A stretch of DNA of 64,000 nt from Porphyrobacter sp. HT-58-2 (GTDB lineage Bacteria; Pseudomonadota; Alphaproteobacteria; Sphingomonadales; Sphingomonadaceae), in contig NZ_CP022600.1 of NCBI RefSeq assembly GCF_002952215.1, positions 2,356,001 to 2,420,000 of the forward strand, in the 5' to 3' direction. Positions 20,055-29,028 of the stretch are shown one piece after another. The notes under the pieces are model-generated. The model did not search any database. It was not told the DNA's origin and saw only the letters and a list, made by a program, of their open reading frames with translations. The number at the start of each line of letters is the position of its first letter. The stretch's first letter is position 1. A program made the translations under genes and the position numbers.

Positions 20055-20516
20055 TTAGCACTTGCAGGCGGGCTTCTTGACCGCAGGCTTGGGCGCAGTG
20101 GTCGCGAATTCGCGCGGGGTAAGCCGACCATCGCCGTCCTTGTCGGCCCCCTCGAAGCGGTCGACTGTAGCCACTGCCCACTCCTCGAAGGTCAGCAGGT
20201 TGTTGCCATCCTTGTCGAGCTTGCGGAAGGCTTCGGTCCTGCTGGCGAGCATCTCGTCACGAGTGATTACCCGGTCACGATTGCGGTCATAGCGGAAGAA
20301 GCGCTGCTCCTCGCGCGACAATTCGCTCAGCTCGGGCGGCGCAGGGCCGGTCATGCTGCCGGGATCGGCAGACGGCAGGGCATCAGGATCCGAAAGCGGT
20401 TCAAGCGGCGGTGGAGGCGGTGCGCTGCTTTCGATCGCCGCCCGGCCCTGCCACCAGAAAACACCGACCCCTGCCAAAACGAGGCCCGCAACCACTCCCA
20501 GCACTGCCTGTCGCAA
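20055..20516 (-). CDS. Secreted or membrane-anchored EF-hand protein
   Basis: A 153-residue protein with an N-terminal hydrophobic segment (residues 5-21, VLGVVAGLVLAGVGVFWW), a Pro-rich linker (APPPPPLEP) and three EF-hand-like loops: DRNRDRVITRDE, DKDGNNLLTFEE and DKDGDGRLTPRE. The second and third have canonical Asp/Asn positions and end in glutamate, so calcium binding is likely. It ends in KPACKC, two cysteines that could bind metal or form a disulfide. Periplasmic face is inferred from the signal-anchor. No known partner nearby. Confidence 0.82.
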   Translation of the reverse strand: MRQAVLGVVAGLVLAGVGVFWWQGRAAIESSAPPPPPLEPLSDPDALPSADPGSMTGPAPPELSELSREEQRFFRYDRNRDRVITRDEMLASRTEAFRKLDKDGNNLLTFEEWAVATVDRFEGADKDGDGRLTPREFATTAPKPAVKKPACKC

Positions 20517-20562
20517 AGGTCTGCCCCCTCCTTGCCAGTAACGGCTAGGGGATTATACTCAA

Positions 20563-21222
20563 TCAGCTCAGAAAGATAGCGCCGCGAAGTGCAACCAGCG
20601 GCGCACCGCGCCCCTCCATGAGCGGGCGCCCTCCCCGGCGCAAAGCGCGTATGGCCAGCGCATCGAGCACCGCCAGCCCGCGCAGGGCTTTCGGCATTGG
20701 GCCGCGTCGGTCACTGCGCGCCAGCCCTGCATCGATCAGCAATTTACGCTCGTCAGGGTCGGACACGGCGACAGCAGCATCGGCCACGGCCCAGCGGAAC
20801 GCTGCGGCAGCAATCCGGTCTGTGCCGCCAGCTGCCTCGTCGCCCGCAAGCGACGCAAAGAATGCCCCGCGCTGCGTGCCGAAGGCCTTTACCTCAGCCG
20901 ACCCGAGGTGCTGCGTGGTAACGAGCATCTCCCAGGCGTCCACCATCGTGATCAGTGCCGCCTCTTGTCCGGCCCAATGCCGGCCGACTGCGTCCAGCAC
21001 CTGATCGCCGCGCGGGCGTTCTGGCAGCGGCTTGGCCAGCGCCTCGCGCCACCAGGCAAGCCGCATCTGGCCCAGCATGGGCTCGGTGGTGCGCCCCACA
21101 ATCCGCGCGAGCCGACGATCAAGTTGAAGAGCTATGCTTAACGGGCCGCGAACCTTTTGGCTGCTCCACGCAAGCGCGAGTTCAGCCTCGGGAGGCAGAG
21201 TGTCGAGAGGATAGGTGGTCAC
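20563..21222 (-). CDS. Squalene/phytoene synthase-like protein, probably non-catalytic
   Basis: The core LDRRLARIVGRTTEPMLGQMRLAWWREAL and the following helices match the squalene/phytoene synthase fold. True synthases have two DxxxD motifs; here the first is reduced to a single Asp and the second is not visible, as in NDUFAF6, the mitochondrial complex I assembly factor of this superfamily. About 219 residues from GTG 21222, where similarity begins; ATG 21333 would add 37 residues of uncertain relevance. No carotenoid genes lie beside it. Structural family is fairly sure, role is not. Confidence 0.68.
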   Translation of the reverse strand: MTTYPLDTLPPEAELALAWSSQKVRGPLSIALQLDRRLARIVGRTTEPMLGQMRLAWWREALAKPLPERPRGDQVLDAVGRHWAGQEAALITMVDAWEMLVTTQHLGSAEVKAFGTQRGAFFASLAGDEAAGGTDRIAAAAFRWAVADAAVAVSDPDERKLLIDAGLARSDRRGPMPKALRGLAVLDALAIRALRRGGRPLMEGRGAPLVALRGAIFLS

Positions 21223-21435
21223 GGGCCAAGCGCCTAGCCAAGCACTTGCAGGCTTGGCAAGCCAAGTGTCCCTCGCTGGCACGCCTCGTCGCCAATGCGC
21301 CGCGATAAGACGCTTTAGGGATTTGCTAACCATGCTCTTTCGCAAACCGCTTACCCAACCGGATTAAGGCCCGAGGATGCATCTGGAATGCCCGCGCCGC
21401 ACTGGCCCGGGTTTCAGGGGAAAGGCACCGATCCG

Positions 21436-23403
21436 ATGGGGCAAGAAAACCGGTCTGAAAAAGGCTTCATGCGCGGGATTCTGCACGACAGGACCGCGAA
21501 CACACTCGCAATCGCAGCGGCGGCGATGGTGCCGTTGATGGCGATGGTAGGCGGCGGCATCGATGCAAGCCGCTATTACATGACTGCCTCACGGATGCAG
21601 GCGGCCTGCGATGCCGGCGCGCTCGCCGCGCGCCGCGCGATGACTGACGATACCTTCACCACCGCACACCGCACAATCGGTCTGAATTTCTTCGACCAGA
21701 ACTTCCGCGACGAAATGTTCGGCACCCAGAGCCTGACCCGCAATTTCACGAGCGACGGTGACGGCAAGGTATTCGGCTCGGCCAGCGGCACGCTGCCGAC
21801 CAGCATCATGGGCGCGTTCGGTTACAAGAATTTTGCGATCTCGGTCAGCTGTTCGGCCGAAATCAACATCTCGAACACCGACATCATGTTCGTGCTCGAC
21901 GTTACCGGGTCGATGTCGGAATGCCCCAATGGCAATCAGTGCAATTCCGGCTCGGGCTCGAAGATCGTCGGCCTGCGCAGCGCGGTGATGAATTTCTACG
22001 ATACTGTGGAAGACGCCACCTCCGACAGCGCCCAGGTGCGCTATGGTTTCGTGCCCTATTCGCAGCAGGTCAATGTCGGGTTCCTGATCCCGCGCGAATA
22101 CATGGCTGATGAACATACCTATCAGTCGCGCGTGGCGCGTTTTGCGCCAGCGCCCTATCCGAATCTCAATGTCGGCGATCCAATTCCCGAGGAATCGGTT
22201 CAGCAATCCGGCTGGCTGCCGCGTTCGACCAGCAACTTCGGGTCGAACAATGTCGATCACTACCGCTTCCGCAACAGCGGATCTTCGGCGCGATCACAAG
22301 CAGAGAACTTTTGCTGGAACACATTGCCTGGCGGATCTTATGACGTCGGCGGATTCCGATGGGAAGTCTTCGGTCCGACCCAATATGTCCTCGGCCAATG
22401 GTCGGGCGGCAATTCCAACAACCGGGCTGGCTGCTTCGGTACGTTCCGCCGGACGCGCCTTGCGACCGCCGCGGACGTGACCCCGCAGTTCATCGACTGG
22501 CGTTATTGTCCCGTCGACACCAATGATTCAACGCCGTGCGATGTGAACAATCCCGCAGGCAGCCCGCCGGGCTGGGAGACGGTCGATCTGTCGACCATCT
22601 ACTCCAACAACACCATCCAGCTGCCGCTTGGCACCAACGGGGCGATGATCACCCAGACCTGGACCGGGTGCATCGAGGAGCCGGTGTTCATGGACACCAC
22701 CGGCAATTACAGCCCCATCCCCGCCAACGCCTTCGATCTCGACATCAACCTGGTGCCGCAGAACGAAGCACAGAAGTGGAAACCGGCATTGCATAGCGCG
22801 GTGTGGGAGCGGCGCGACAGCGGAGGCTCGCGGACCAGAGACTGGGAGGATACCAATGCCTCGCAGTCGCGTCCCGGCTTCACCTGCCCGCGCGCCGCGC
22901 GCAAGCTGGCCGAGATCAGCCGCACGGACCTGCAATCCTATGTCAATGGCCTCGTCGCCACCGGGCAGACCTATCACGACATCGGCATGGTCTGGGGCGC
23001 ACGCCTGATCTCGCCGCGTGGCATCTTCGCTTCGGAGAATTCCACCGCTCCCAATGGCGATGCGATTGCCCGCCACATCGTGTTCATGACCGATGGTGTG
23101 CCGGTCAGCAACGTCGAGAACTACACGCCGCAGGGTATCGAATGGTGGGATCGCCGCGTCACCGGCAATGGCGACAATGGCACCGAAGTGAACCGCCGTG
23201 CCGCCCGCCTGCAGGCGATGTGCAACGCTGCCAAACAGGAAGGCATCACGGTCTGGGTTGTCGCTTTCGGCACCTCGATCACGCAGAACCTTAGAAACTG
23301 CGCCAGCCCGGGACGTGCCTACGAGGCCAGCAGCACCACCGCGCTGAACGAGGCCTTCCAGGAAATCGCCCAGAAGATCGCAGCACTGAGGCTTACGTCA
23401 TGA
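21436..23403 (+). CDS. TadG-like pilus assembly protein with von Willebrand A domain
   Basis: About 655 residues. The N-terminus has the TadG pattern: short basic cytoplasmic tail, then one membrane helix (NTLAIAAAAMVPLMAMVGGGIDASRYY). A vWA domain follows with the metal-site motif VLDVTGSMS and, far downstream, HIVFMTDGVPVSN. Many cysteines and Asn/Ser/Gly-rich stretches fit an exported protein. Start placed at ATG 21436, with AAAGG 10 nt upstream; ATG 21388 is nearly as good. It is first of three genes with 4-nt and 1-nt overlaps. The Tad secretion motor and flp pilin genes are not in this window. Confidence 0.85.
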   Translation: MGQENRSEKGFMRGILHDRTANTLAIAAAAMVPLMAMVGGGIDASRYYMTASRMQAACDAGALAARRAMTDDTFTTAHRTIGLNFFDQNFRDEMFGTQSLTRNFTSDGDGKVFGSASGTLPTSIMGAFGYKNFAISVSCSAEINISNTDIMFVLDVTGSMSECPNGNQCNSGSGSKIVGLRSAVMNFYDTVEDATSDSAQVRYGFVPYSQQVNVGFLIPREYMADEHTYQSRVARFAPAPYPNLNVGDPIPEESVQQSGWLPRSTSNFGSNNVDHYRFRNSGSSARSQAENFCWNTLPGGSYDVGGFRWEVFGPTQYVLGQWSGGNSNNRAGCFGTFRRTRLATAADVTPQFIDWRYCPVDTNDSTPCDVNNPAGSPPGWETVDLSTIYSNNTIQLPLGTNGAMITQTWTGCIEEPVFMDTTGNYSPIPANAFDLDINLVPQNEAQKWKPALHSAVWERRDSGGSRTRDWEDTNASQSRPGFTCPRAARKLAEISRTDLQSYVNGLVATGQTYHDIGMVWGARLISPRGIFASENSTAPNGDAIARHIVFMTDGVPVSNVENYTPQGIEWWDRRVTGNGDNGTEVNRRAARLQAMCNAAKQEGITVWVVAFGTSITQNLRNCASPGRAYEASSTTALNEAFQEIAQKIAALRLTS

Positions 23404-24011
23404 TCCGTCCTCTCACCTCACACCGTTCACTCCTGCGCCGCATCCTCAAGGATGACGAGGGAATGACTTTGGTCGAGTTCGCCTTTGTCGGGCCGGTGCT
23501 GATCCTCATGATCATGGGCGTGTTCGACGTGGCGCACACCCAGTACACCAGCTCGATGGTGAGCGGCGCGATGCAGAAGGCCGCGCGCGACCTGACGCTC
23601 GAAAATGCCGGGAGCCAGCAGGAAGCTATCGATGAAAACGTCCGCGCCCAGGTCAGGGCCGTGGTGCCACCCGGTGCGAAGATCGAGTTCGAGAAGCTGT
23701 CCCACTTCGACTTCGCTGACATCGGCGAGCCGGAAGAAGTCCTCGGCGGCAACGGGGATCAGGTGTGCGATGCCGGCGAACGATATGTCGACGACAACGA
23801 CAACGGCCAGTGGGACTCCAATCGTGGCAAGGGCGGGATCGGCGGCGCGCGCGATGCGGTGCTCTACACCGCCATCGTGACCTATCCGCGGATGTTCCCG
23901 ATGTTCTCGCTCGCCGGTCTGCCCAAGGATGTCACCGTCAAGGCGTCGAGCGTGCTGCGCAACCAGCCTTTCGACGAACAAGACCGCAACGCAACCATCA
24001 GGGATTGCTGA
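23400..24011 (+). CDS. TadE-like pilus assembly protein (first copy)
   Basis: A 203-residue minor-pilin-like protein. After a basic N-terminus, DDEGMTLVEFAFVGPVLILMIMGVFDVAH is the TadE signature, with the glutamate of the prepilin type (TLVEF) at the start of a membrane helix. The mature part has a calcium-loop-like acidic insert (GNGDQVCDAGERYVDDNDNGQ). ATGA overlap with the vWA gene and TGATG with the next gene show a tight operon. Confidence 0.88.
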   Translation: MIRPLTSHRSLLRRILKDDEGMTLVEFAFVGPVLILMIMGVFDVAHTQYTSSMVSGAMQKAARDLTLENAGSQQEAIDENVRAQVRAVVPPGAKIEFEKLSHFDFADIGEPEEVLGGNGDQVCDAGERYVDDNDNGQWDSNRGKGGIGGARDAVLYTAIVTYPRMFPMFSLAGLPKDVTVKASSVLRNQPFDEQDRNATIRDC

Positions 24012-24718
24012 TGACACACGCCCGATTCCGCCCGCTCCGCTCGCTCGGACGCCGCTTCGCCCGTCTTCTGGCCTCCAATGAGTCAGGCCTAGCGCTGACC
24101 GAGTTCGCCTTTGCTGCGCCTCTGGTGCTCGGTGTGGGAATGCTCGGCAGCGAAACCGCAGCGATCGTCATCACTCATCTGCGCGTCAGCCAGATCGCGA
24201 TGCAGGTGGCAGACAATGCCTCGCGCGTGGGTGAGGCCGAAGTCATCATTCAAAAGCGCGTGTTCGAGCGCGACATCGCCGAAACGCTGATCGGGGCCGA
24301 AAAGCTCGGCGAAGGGATCGGGATTTTCGATAAGGGGCGGATTATCATCTCGAGCCTGCAACGCAACAGTAGCGGGGGCCAGTGGATCGCCTGGCAACGC
24401 TGCCGCGGCGCGAAGAACCACACCTCATCCTATGGCCTTGAAGGCGCCGGTGCGACCGGGACAAGTTTCCCCGGCATGGGCGAAACCGGACGACTGATCA
24501 CCGCTGCACCAGGCACCGCGGTGATCTTTGTCGAGGTTTCCTATGACTACGAGGCGATCACGCCCTTCGAATTGTTCGACGGCCAGGAAATCACCTACAC
24601 GGCCGCCTTCAACATCCGTGACAACCGCGACCTCACCGGTGGGCCGGGCCAGAATGGAATGTACACCGGCGGCCCGGTAGCAAGTTGCGGAACCTTCTCG
24701 GCAGCCCGTCCGGCCTGA
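24011..24718 (+). CDS. TadE-like pilus assembly protein (second copy)
   Basis: A 235-residue protein read from ATG 24011, which overlaps the preceding stop by one base. LASNESGLALTEFAFAAPLVLGVGMLG is again a TadE/prepilin-like hydrophobic segment with the conserved Glu, while the C-terminal domain differs from that of the first copy. Two TadE paralogues behind a TadG-like protein suggest a pseudopilus or Flp-pilus accessory complex in the inner membrane. It ends 24 nt from the convergent pdhB. Confidence 0.86.
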   Translation: MTHARFRPLRSLGRRFARLLASNESGLALTEFAFAAPLVLGVGMLGSETAAIVITHLRVSQIAMQVADNASRVGEAEVIIQKRVFERDIAETLIGAEKLGEGIGIFDKGRIIISSLQRNSSGGQWIAWQRCRGAKNHTSSYGLEGAGATGTSFPGMGETGRLITAAPGTAVIFVEVSYDYEAITPFELFDGQEITYTAAFNIRDNRDLTGGPGQNGMYTGGPVASCGTFSAARPA

Positions 24719-24742
24719 CCACAGACCGGACGGCCCCAAGGG

Positions 24743-26098
24743 TTACTTGTAGCAGACCTTGCGCGCCGCCTCGGCGATGCGGGCGGCATCGATGAGCGCG
24801 AGCTTTTCGAGATTGGCGGCATAGGGTAGCGGTACGTCTTCGTTGCACACCCGCAGCACCGGTGCATCGAGGTGGTCGAAGCCCTCCTCCATGCAGATCG
24901 CGATGATTTCGCTCGCAATCGAGCACGTGGGCCAGCCTTCTTCTGCCACGATCAGGCGGTTGGTCTTGGCAAGGCTTTTCAGCACCGTCTCCTTGTCGAG
25001 CGGGCGCAGAGTGCGAAGGTCGATCACTTCGGCATCGATCCCCTCATCCGCCAGCGTCGCCGCTGCTTCCAACGCCATGCCGACGCCGATCGAATAGCTG
25101 ACGATGGTCACGTCCTTGCCTTCACGCATGATCCGCGCCTTGCCAATGGGCAGGACATAGTCCTCGACATCCGGCACATCGAAGCTGCGGCCATAGACCA
25201 GTTCGTTTTCGAGGAAGACGACCGGGTCTTCGCAGCGGATCGCCGCCTTCATCAGCCCCTTGGCATCGGCCGCATCATAGGGTGCGATCACGATCAGACC
25301 CGGGACGCTGGCATACCACGGCCCGAAGTTCTGGCTGTGCTGTGCGCCGACGCGGCTGGCTGCACCATTGGGGCCGCGGAAGACTACCGGACAACGCATC
25401 TGGCCGCCTGACATGTAATTGGTCTTGGCGGCAGAGTTGATGATGTGGTCAATCGCCTGCATCGCGAAGTTGAAGGTCATGAACTCGACGATCGGACGCA
25501 GGCCGCCCATCGCCGCGCCCGTGCCGATCCCGGCAAAGCCGTATTCGGTGATCGGGGTGTCGATCACGCGCTTGGGGCCGAATTCGTCGAGCAGGCCCTG
25601 CGTGACCTTGTAGGCGCCCTGATATTCGGCGACTTCCTCGCCCATCACGAACACGCGCGGATCGCGGCGCATTTCTTCGGCCATGCCATCACGCAGCGCT
25701 TCTCGCACTGTGGTGCTGACGACTGCAGTACCCGCTGGAATGGCGGGATCGGCAGCAGCGGCCACGGGGGCAGGCTTTTCCGTTTTCGGGGCTGGCGCGG
25801 GCGAAGGTGCGGGAGCAGGTTCAGGCGCAGCGGCAGGCGCTGGCGCGGCGGCCTCCCCTTCCCCGGCGATCAGCGCGATAACCGCGCCGACGGCGACATC
25901 TTCCGTCCCGGCGGGCACGAGGATCTTCTCAAGCACGCCTTCGTCGATCGCCTCGAATTCCATCGTCGCCTTGTCGGTCTCGATCTCGGCGATGATGTCG
26001 CCCGGTTCGATCCGGTCGCCTTCGGCCTTGAGCCACTTGGCGAGCGTGCCCTGCTCCATGGTGGGCGAGAGCGCCGGCATCTTCAGTTCGATTCCCAT
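24743..26098 (-). CDS. pdhB: Pyruvate dehydrogenase E1 component subunit beta with N-terminal lipoyl domain
   Basis: 451 residues. Residues 1-80 are a lipoyl domain (lysine in [16 protein letters not shown]), then an Ala/Pro hinge ([18 protein letters not shown]), then the E1 beta transketolase-type domain ([27 protein letters not shown]-type [17 protein letters not shown]). With PdhA it decarboxylates pyruvate and passes the acetyl group to lipoate. E1 beta with its own lipoyl domain is characteristic of alphaproteobacteria. It starts 4 nt after the pdhA stop. The E2 and E3 genes are not in the window. Confidence 0.95.
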   Translation of the reverse strand: MGIELKMPALSPTMEQGTLAKWLKAEGDRIEPGDIIAEIETDKATMEFEAIDEGVLEKILVPAGTEDVAVGAVIALIAGEGEAAAPAPAAAPEPAPAPSPAPAPKTEKPAPVAAAADPAIPAGTAVVSTTVREALRDGMAEEMRRDPRVFVMGEEVAEYQGAYKVTQGLLDEFGPKRVIDTPITEYGFAGIGTGAAMGGLRPIVEFMTFNFAMQAIDHIINSAAKTNYMSGGQMRCPVVFRGPNGAASRVGAQHSQNFGPWYASVPGLIVIAPYDAADAKGLMKAAIRCEDPVVFLENELVYGRSFDVPDVEDYVLPIGKARIMREGKDVTIVSYSIGVGMALEAAATLADEGIDAEVIDLRTLRPLDKETVLKSLAKTNRLIVAEEGWPTCSIASEIIAICMEEGFDHLDAPVLRVCNEDVPLPYAANLEKLALIDAARIAEAARKVCYK

Positions 26099-26101
26099 GG
26101 C

Positions 26102-27169
26102 TCAATACTCCCCCACCAGAACATCGGTGTAGAGTTCGCTGGCCTCCGGCTCGGGCGAGGTTTCCGCAAAATCGGCCGCTGCTGCCACTTCGGCGCGGAT
26201 CGCCTTGTCGATCGCTTTCAATTCATCCTCGGTCTTGCCGGCTTCGATCAAGGTCTTCTTGAGGCCTTCGATCGGATCGTGGTGGTCGCGCTGTTCCTGC
26301 ACTTCCTCGCGGGTGCGATACTTTGCGGGGTCGGACATCGAATGGCCGCGGTAGCGATAGGTGTTGCACTCCATCAATACCGGGCCCTTGCCTGCGCGCA
26401 CGTGGGCGAAGGCGACTTCGGCAGCGGCGCGCACTTCGAGCACGTCCATGCCGTTCACTTCCATCCCCGGAATGCGGAACGCGGTGCCGCGGCGATAGAA
26501 GCGGGTTTCAGCCGAAGACCGCTTGGTCGCGGTGCCCATTGCGTATTGGTTGTCCTCGACCACGAAGACGATCGGCAGGTTCCACAGGGCGGCCATGTTG
26601 AAGGTCTCGTAAACCTGGCCCTGGTTCGCCGCGCCGTCACCGAAATAGGCAAGGCACAGGCCGCCGTCATTGTTGTACTGGTGCGCCAGCGCAAGGCCGC
26701 CGCCCAGCGCCACCTGCGCGCCGACGATGCCGTGGCCGCCGTAGAACTTATGCTCGGTCGAGAACATGTGCATCGACCCGCCCTTGCCGCGCGAAATGCC
26801 GGATTCGCGCCCCGTCAGTTCGGCCATGATGACCTTGGGATCGATCCCGTAGGCGAGCATGTGGCCGTGATCGCGATAGCCGGTGATGACCGAGTCCCGA
26901 TCATTGTCGAGCGCCGATTGCAGCCCGATGGCGACCGCTTCCTGCCCGATATAGAGGTGGCAGAACCCGCCGATCAGTCCGAGGCCGTAGAGCTGGCCCG
27001 CCTTTTCCTCGAACCGCCGGATCAGCAGCATCTGGCGGTAGAATTCGAGCATCTCCGCTTCCGAAGCGGCGTAACGCTTGTTTGCCTCGAAGGCGTCCTG
27101 CAGCGAATGCAGGATGAAATCGCTGTCGTCCGCGGGCGCGGCGACGGCTTTTGCGGGCTTTTTGGCCAA
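26102..27169 (-). CDS. pdhA: Pyruvate dehydrogenase E1 component subunit alpha
   Basis: About 355 residues. The thiamine diphosphate motif is GDGAANQGQVYETFNMAALW ending in the N of VEDNQYAMGT, and the phosphorylation-loop-like YRYRGHSMSDPAKYRT is present. No ATG fits the family N-terminus. TTG at 27169 is chosen because GGAGGG lies 8 nt upstream and it yields MAKKPAKAV, matching relatives; a longer frame to 27220 would place this ribosome site inside the gene. The upstream 150 nt separates it from the FtsB-like gene. Confidence 0.94.
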   Translation of the reverse strand: MAKKPAKAVAAPADDSDFILHSLQDAFEANKRYAASEAEMLEFYRQMLLIRRFEEKAGQLYGLGLIGGFCHLYIGQEAVAIGLQSALDNDRDSVITGYRDHGHMLAYGIDPKVIMAELTGRESGISRGKGGSMHMFSTEHKFYGGHGIVGAQVALGGGLALAHQYNNDGGLCLAYFGDGAANQGQVYETFNMAALWNLPIVFVVEDNQYAMGTATKRSSAETRFYRRGTAFRIPGMEVNGMDVLEVRAAAEVAFAHVRAGKGPVLMECNTYRYRGHSMSDPAKYRTREEVQEQRDHHDPIEGLKKTLIEAGKTEDELKAIDKAIRAEVAAAADFAETSPEPEASELYTDVLVGEY

Positions 27170-27323
27170 GATCAGATCCCTCCATCTGGCGCGCTCATGG
27201 GGAGGAGAAGCGCCGTCCAACGCCTTGCTCTATAGGCGGGCTAGCAGGGTTGACGCAACGGCAAGGCGTTGCAGAAAACCGAACACGCATACGAAATCAG
27301 AACGATTCGACTGTCCCGAGGAA

Positions 27324-27650
27324 TTACTCGTCGTCAAGCGTGATGACGACCTCGTCCTCCCGCATCACGCCAAGCTGGTCGCGCACCAATTCGCTGGCGA
27401 GATCAGGATCGGCGGCATCGGGATCAAGCAGTTGAACGCGGTTGCGCAGGGCGTCGCGCTTCTGGGTAAGATCAGCGATCTCGATATTGCGTTGTTCGAG
27501 CGCTTCGAGATTCTCGCTCCATGCGAACAGACCAGTCGGCCCGGCAACGGCAAAACCGCCCAGCATCAGCAACGCGCCGAGCGCCGCGAACCGTTTCAGC
27601 CTGTTTTCCGATCCCGGTCTGCGCATTGCAGGAATTGCCCCCTTCACCAC
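27324..27650 (-). CDS. FtsB/DivIC-family septum formation initiator
   Basis: A 108-residue bitopic membrane protein: short cytoplasmic N-terminus, one membrane helix (FAALGALLMLGGFAVAGPTGLFAW), then a coiled coil (ENLEALEQRNIEIADLTQKRDALRNRV) and the family's C-terminal VRDQLGVMREDEVVI. FtsB bridges FtsL and FtsQ in the divisome. It lies upstream of pdhA, as in many alphaproteobacteria where this gene sits between eno and pdhA. ATG 27626 is an alternative start. Confidence 0.87.
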   Translation of the reverse strand: MVKGAIPAMRRPGSENRLKRFAALGALLMLGGFAVAGPTGLFAWSENLEALEQRNIEIADLTQKRDALRNRVQLLDPDAADPDLASELVRDQLGVMREDEVVITLDDE

Positions 27651-27729
27651 CGCATCACAGAATCACACTTGGCGCGATGCTGCAAGAACTAAGCGCTGCA
27701 CCGCGTAGATATCCTTGGCAAACGCCAGA

Positions 27730-28893
27730 TCAATAGCTGCGCGGCAGCCCCAGCACGTGTTCGGCGAGATAGGACAGGATCAGATTGGTCGAGATCGGCG
27801 CGACGGTGTAAAGCCGCGCTTCGCGGAATTTCCGCTCGACGTCATATTCCTCGGCAAAACCGAAGCCGCCGAAGGTCTGCAAGCACATGTCAGCAGCCGC
27901 CCAGCTCGCTTCCGAGGCAAGCAGCTTGGCCATGTTGGCCTCCTCACCGGGATTGCCGCCTTCGTCGTAAACCCGCGCGGCGTGATGGACCATCAACTCG
28001 GCGGCGCGCATCTGGGCATAACAGCGTGCGATCGGGAACTGGACGCCCTGATTCTGGCCGATGGGCCGCGCGAACACACGGCGATCCCTGGCATAGCCGG
28101 TAGCCTTCTCGATGAACCACTTGGCGTCCCCGATGCATTCGGCCGCGATCAAGATGCGCTCGGCGTTCATGCCCGACAGGATGTAGCGGAAGCCCTTCCC
28201 CTCCTCGCCCACCAGTGCGGAGGCAGGGATGCGCAGATCATCGAAGAACACCTCGCAGCTGGAGTGGTTCATCATCGTGCGGATCGGCTTGACAGTCATA
28301 CCGTTCTGCAAGGCCGCCTGCATGTCGACGAGGAAGATCGACAGCCCCTCGGTCTTGCTTGCCGCCTCCTCGCGCGGAGTGGTGCGGGCGAGCAGGAGCA
28401 TGAGATCGGAATGTTCGGCGCGGCTGGTCCAGATTTTCTGACCGTTAATGACGTAATTATCGCCGTCCCTGACAGCGCGGGTCTTGAGGCTCAGCGTATC
28501 GGTGCCGCTGGTGGGTTCCGAGACACCGAAGGCCTGCAGTCGCAACTCCCCGCTGGCGATGCGCGGCAAGTAATGCGCCTTCTGTTCCTCGGATCCGTAA
28601 CGCAGCAAGGTATTCATGATGTACATCTGCGCGTGAGCGCTGGATCCATTGCATCCGCTCGCCTGAATTTCCTCCATGATCACGCAGGCCGCCTGAAGGC
28701 TGAGGCCACTGCCACCGTGCTCGGTGGGGATCAGCGCCGCGAGGAAGCCCGCCTTGGTCAAGGCATCGACAAACTCGGCCGGATATTCGCGCACCGCATC
28801 CTTGGCGCGCCAGTATTCTCCGGGGAAACCTTCGCACAATGACCGCACCGCACGGCGAATTTCGGCCAGTTCCTCAGGTTCATGGGCGGACAT
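27730..28893 (-). CDS. Acyl-CoA dehydrogenase family protein
   Basis: A 387-residue flavoenzyme with the three ACAD segments: helical N-domain (ALIPTEHGGSGLSLQAACVIMEEI), beta domain (LQAFGVSEPTSGTDTLSLKT, INGQKIWTSRAEHSDLMLLLART) and C-terminal helices (LQTFGGFGFAEEYDVERKFREARLY). The catalytic base is probably the glutamate near the end of the last segment, but the exact substrate cannot be told. It is a single gene, divergent from the MFS transporter. GTG 28899, two codons upstream, sits at better distance from GAGGAG and may be the real start. Confidence 0.9.
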   Translation of the reverse strand: MSAHEPEELAEIRRAVRSLCEGFPGEYWRAKDAVREYPAEFVDALTKAGFLAALIPTEHGGSGLSLQAACVIMEEIQASGCNGSSAHAQMYIMNTLLRYGSEEQKAHYLPRIASGELRLQAFGVSEPTSGTDTLSLKTRAVRDGDNYVINGQKIWTSRAEHSDLMLLLARTTPREEAASKTEGLSIFLVDMQAALQNGMTVKPIRTMMNHSSCEVFFDDLRIPASALVGEEGKGFRYILSGMNAERILIAAECIGDAKWFIEKATGYARDRRVFARPIGQNQGVQFPIARCYAQMRAAELMVHHAARVYDEGGNPGEEANMAKLLASEASWAAADMCLQTFGGFGFAEEYDVERKFREARLYTVAPISTNLILSYLAEHVLGLPRSY

Positions 28894-29028
28894 CGACACG
28901 CAAAGCTCTCCTCTGATTGGCGGCGGGCTTGCCTGCTCGCGCTTCGCAAGTCCACCTGACCAATTTGGGTGCTTTCGCGAAAGACGCGAGGTCTGGCAAT
29001 CCCGTTTCGATCTGCTACCGAACGAGCC

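Noticed and set aside
21240..21300. Repeated GCTTGG/CCAAGC motifs upstream of the phytoene-synthase-like gene
   Set aside because: Short and irregular; no clear operator or attachment site.
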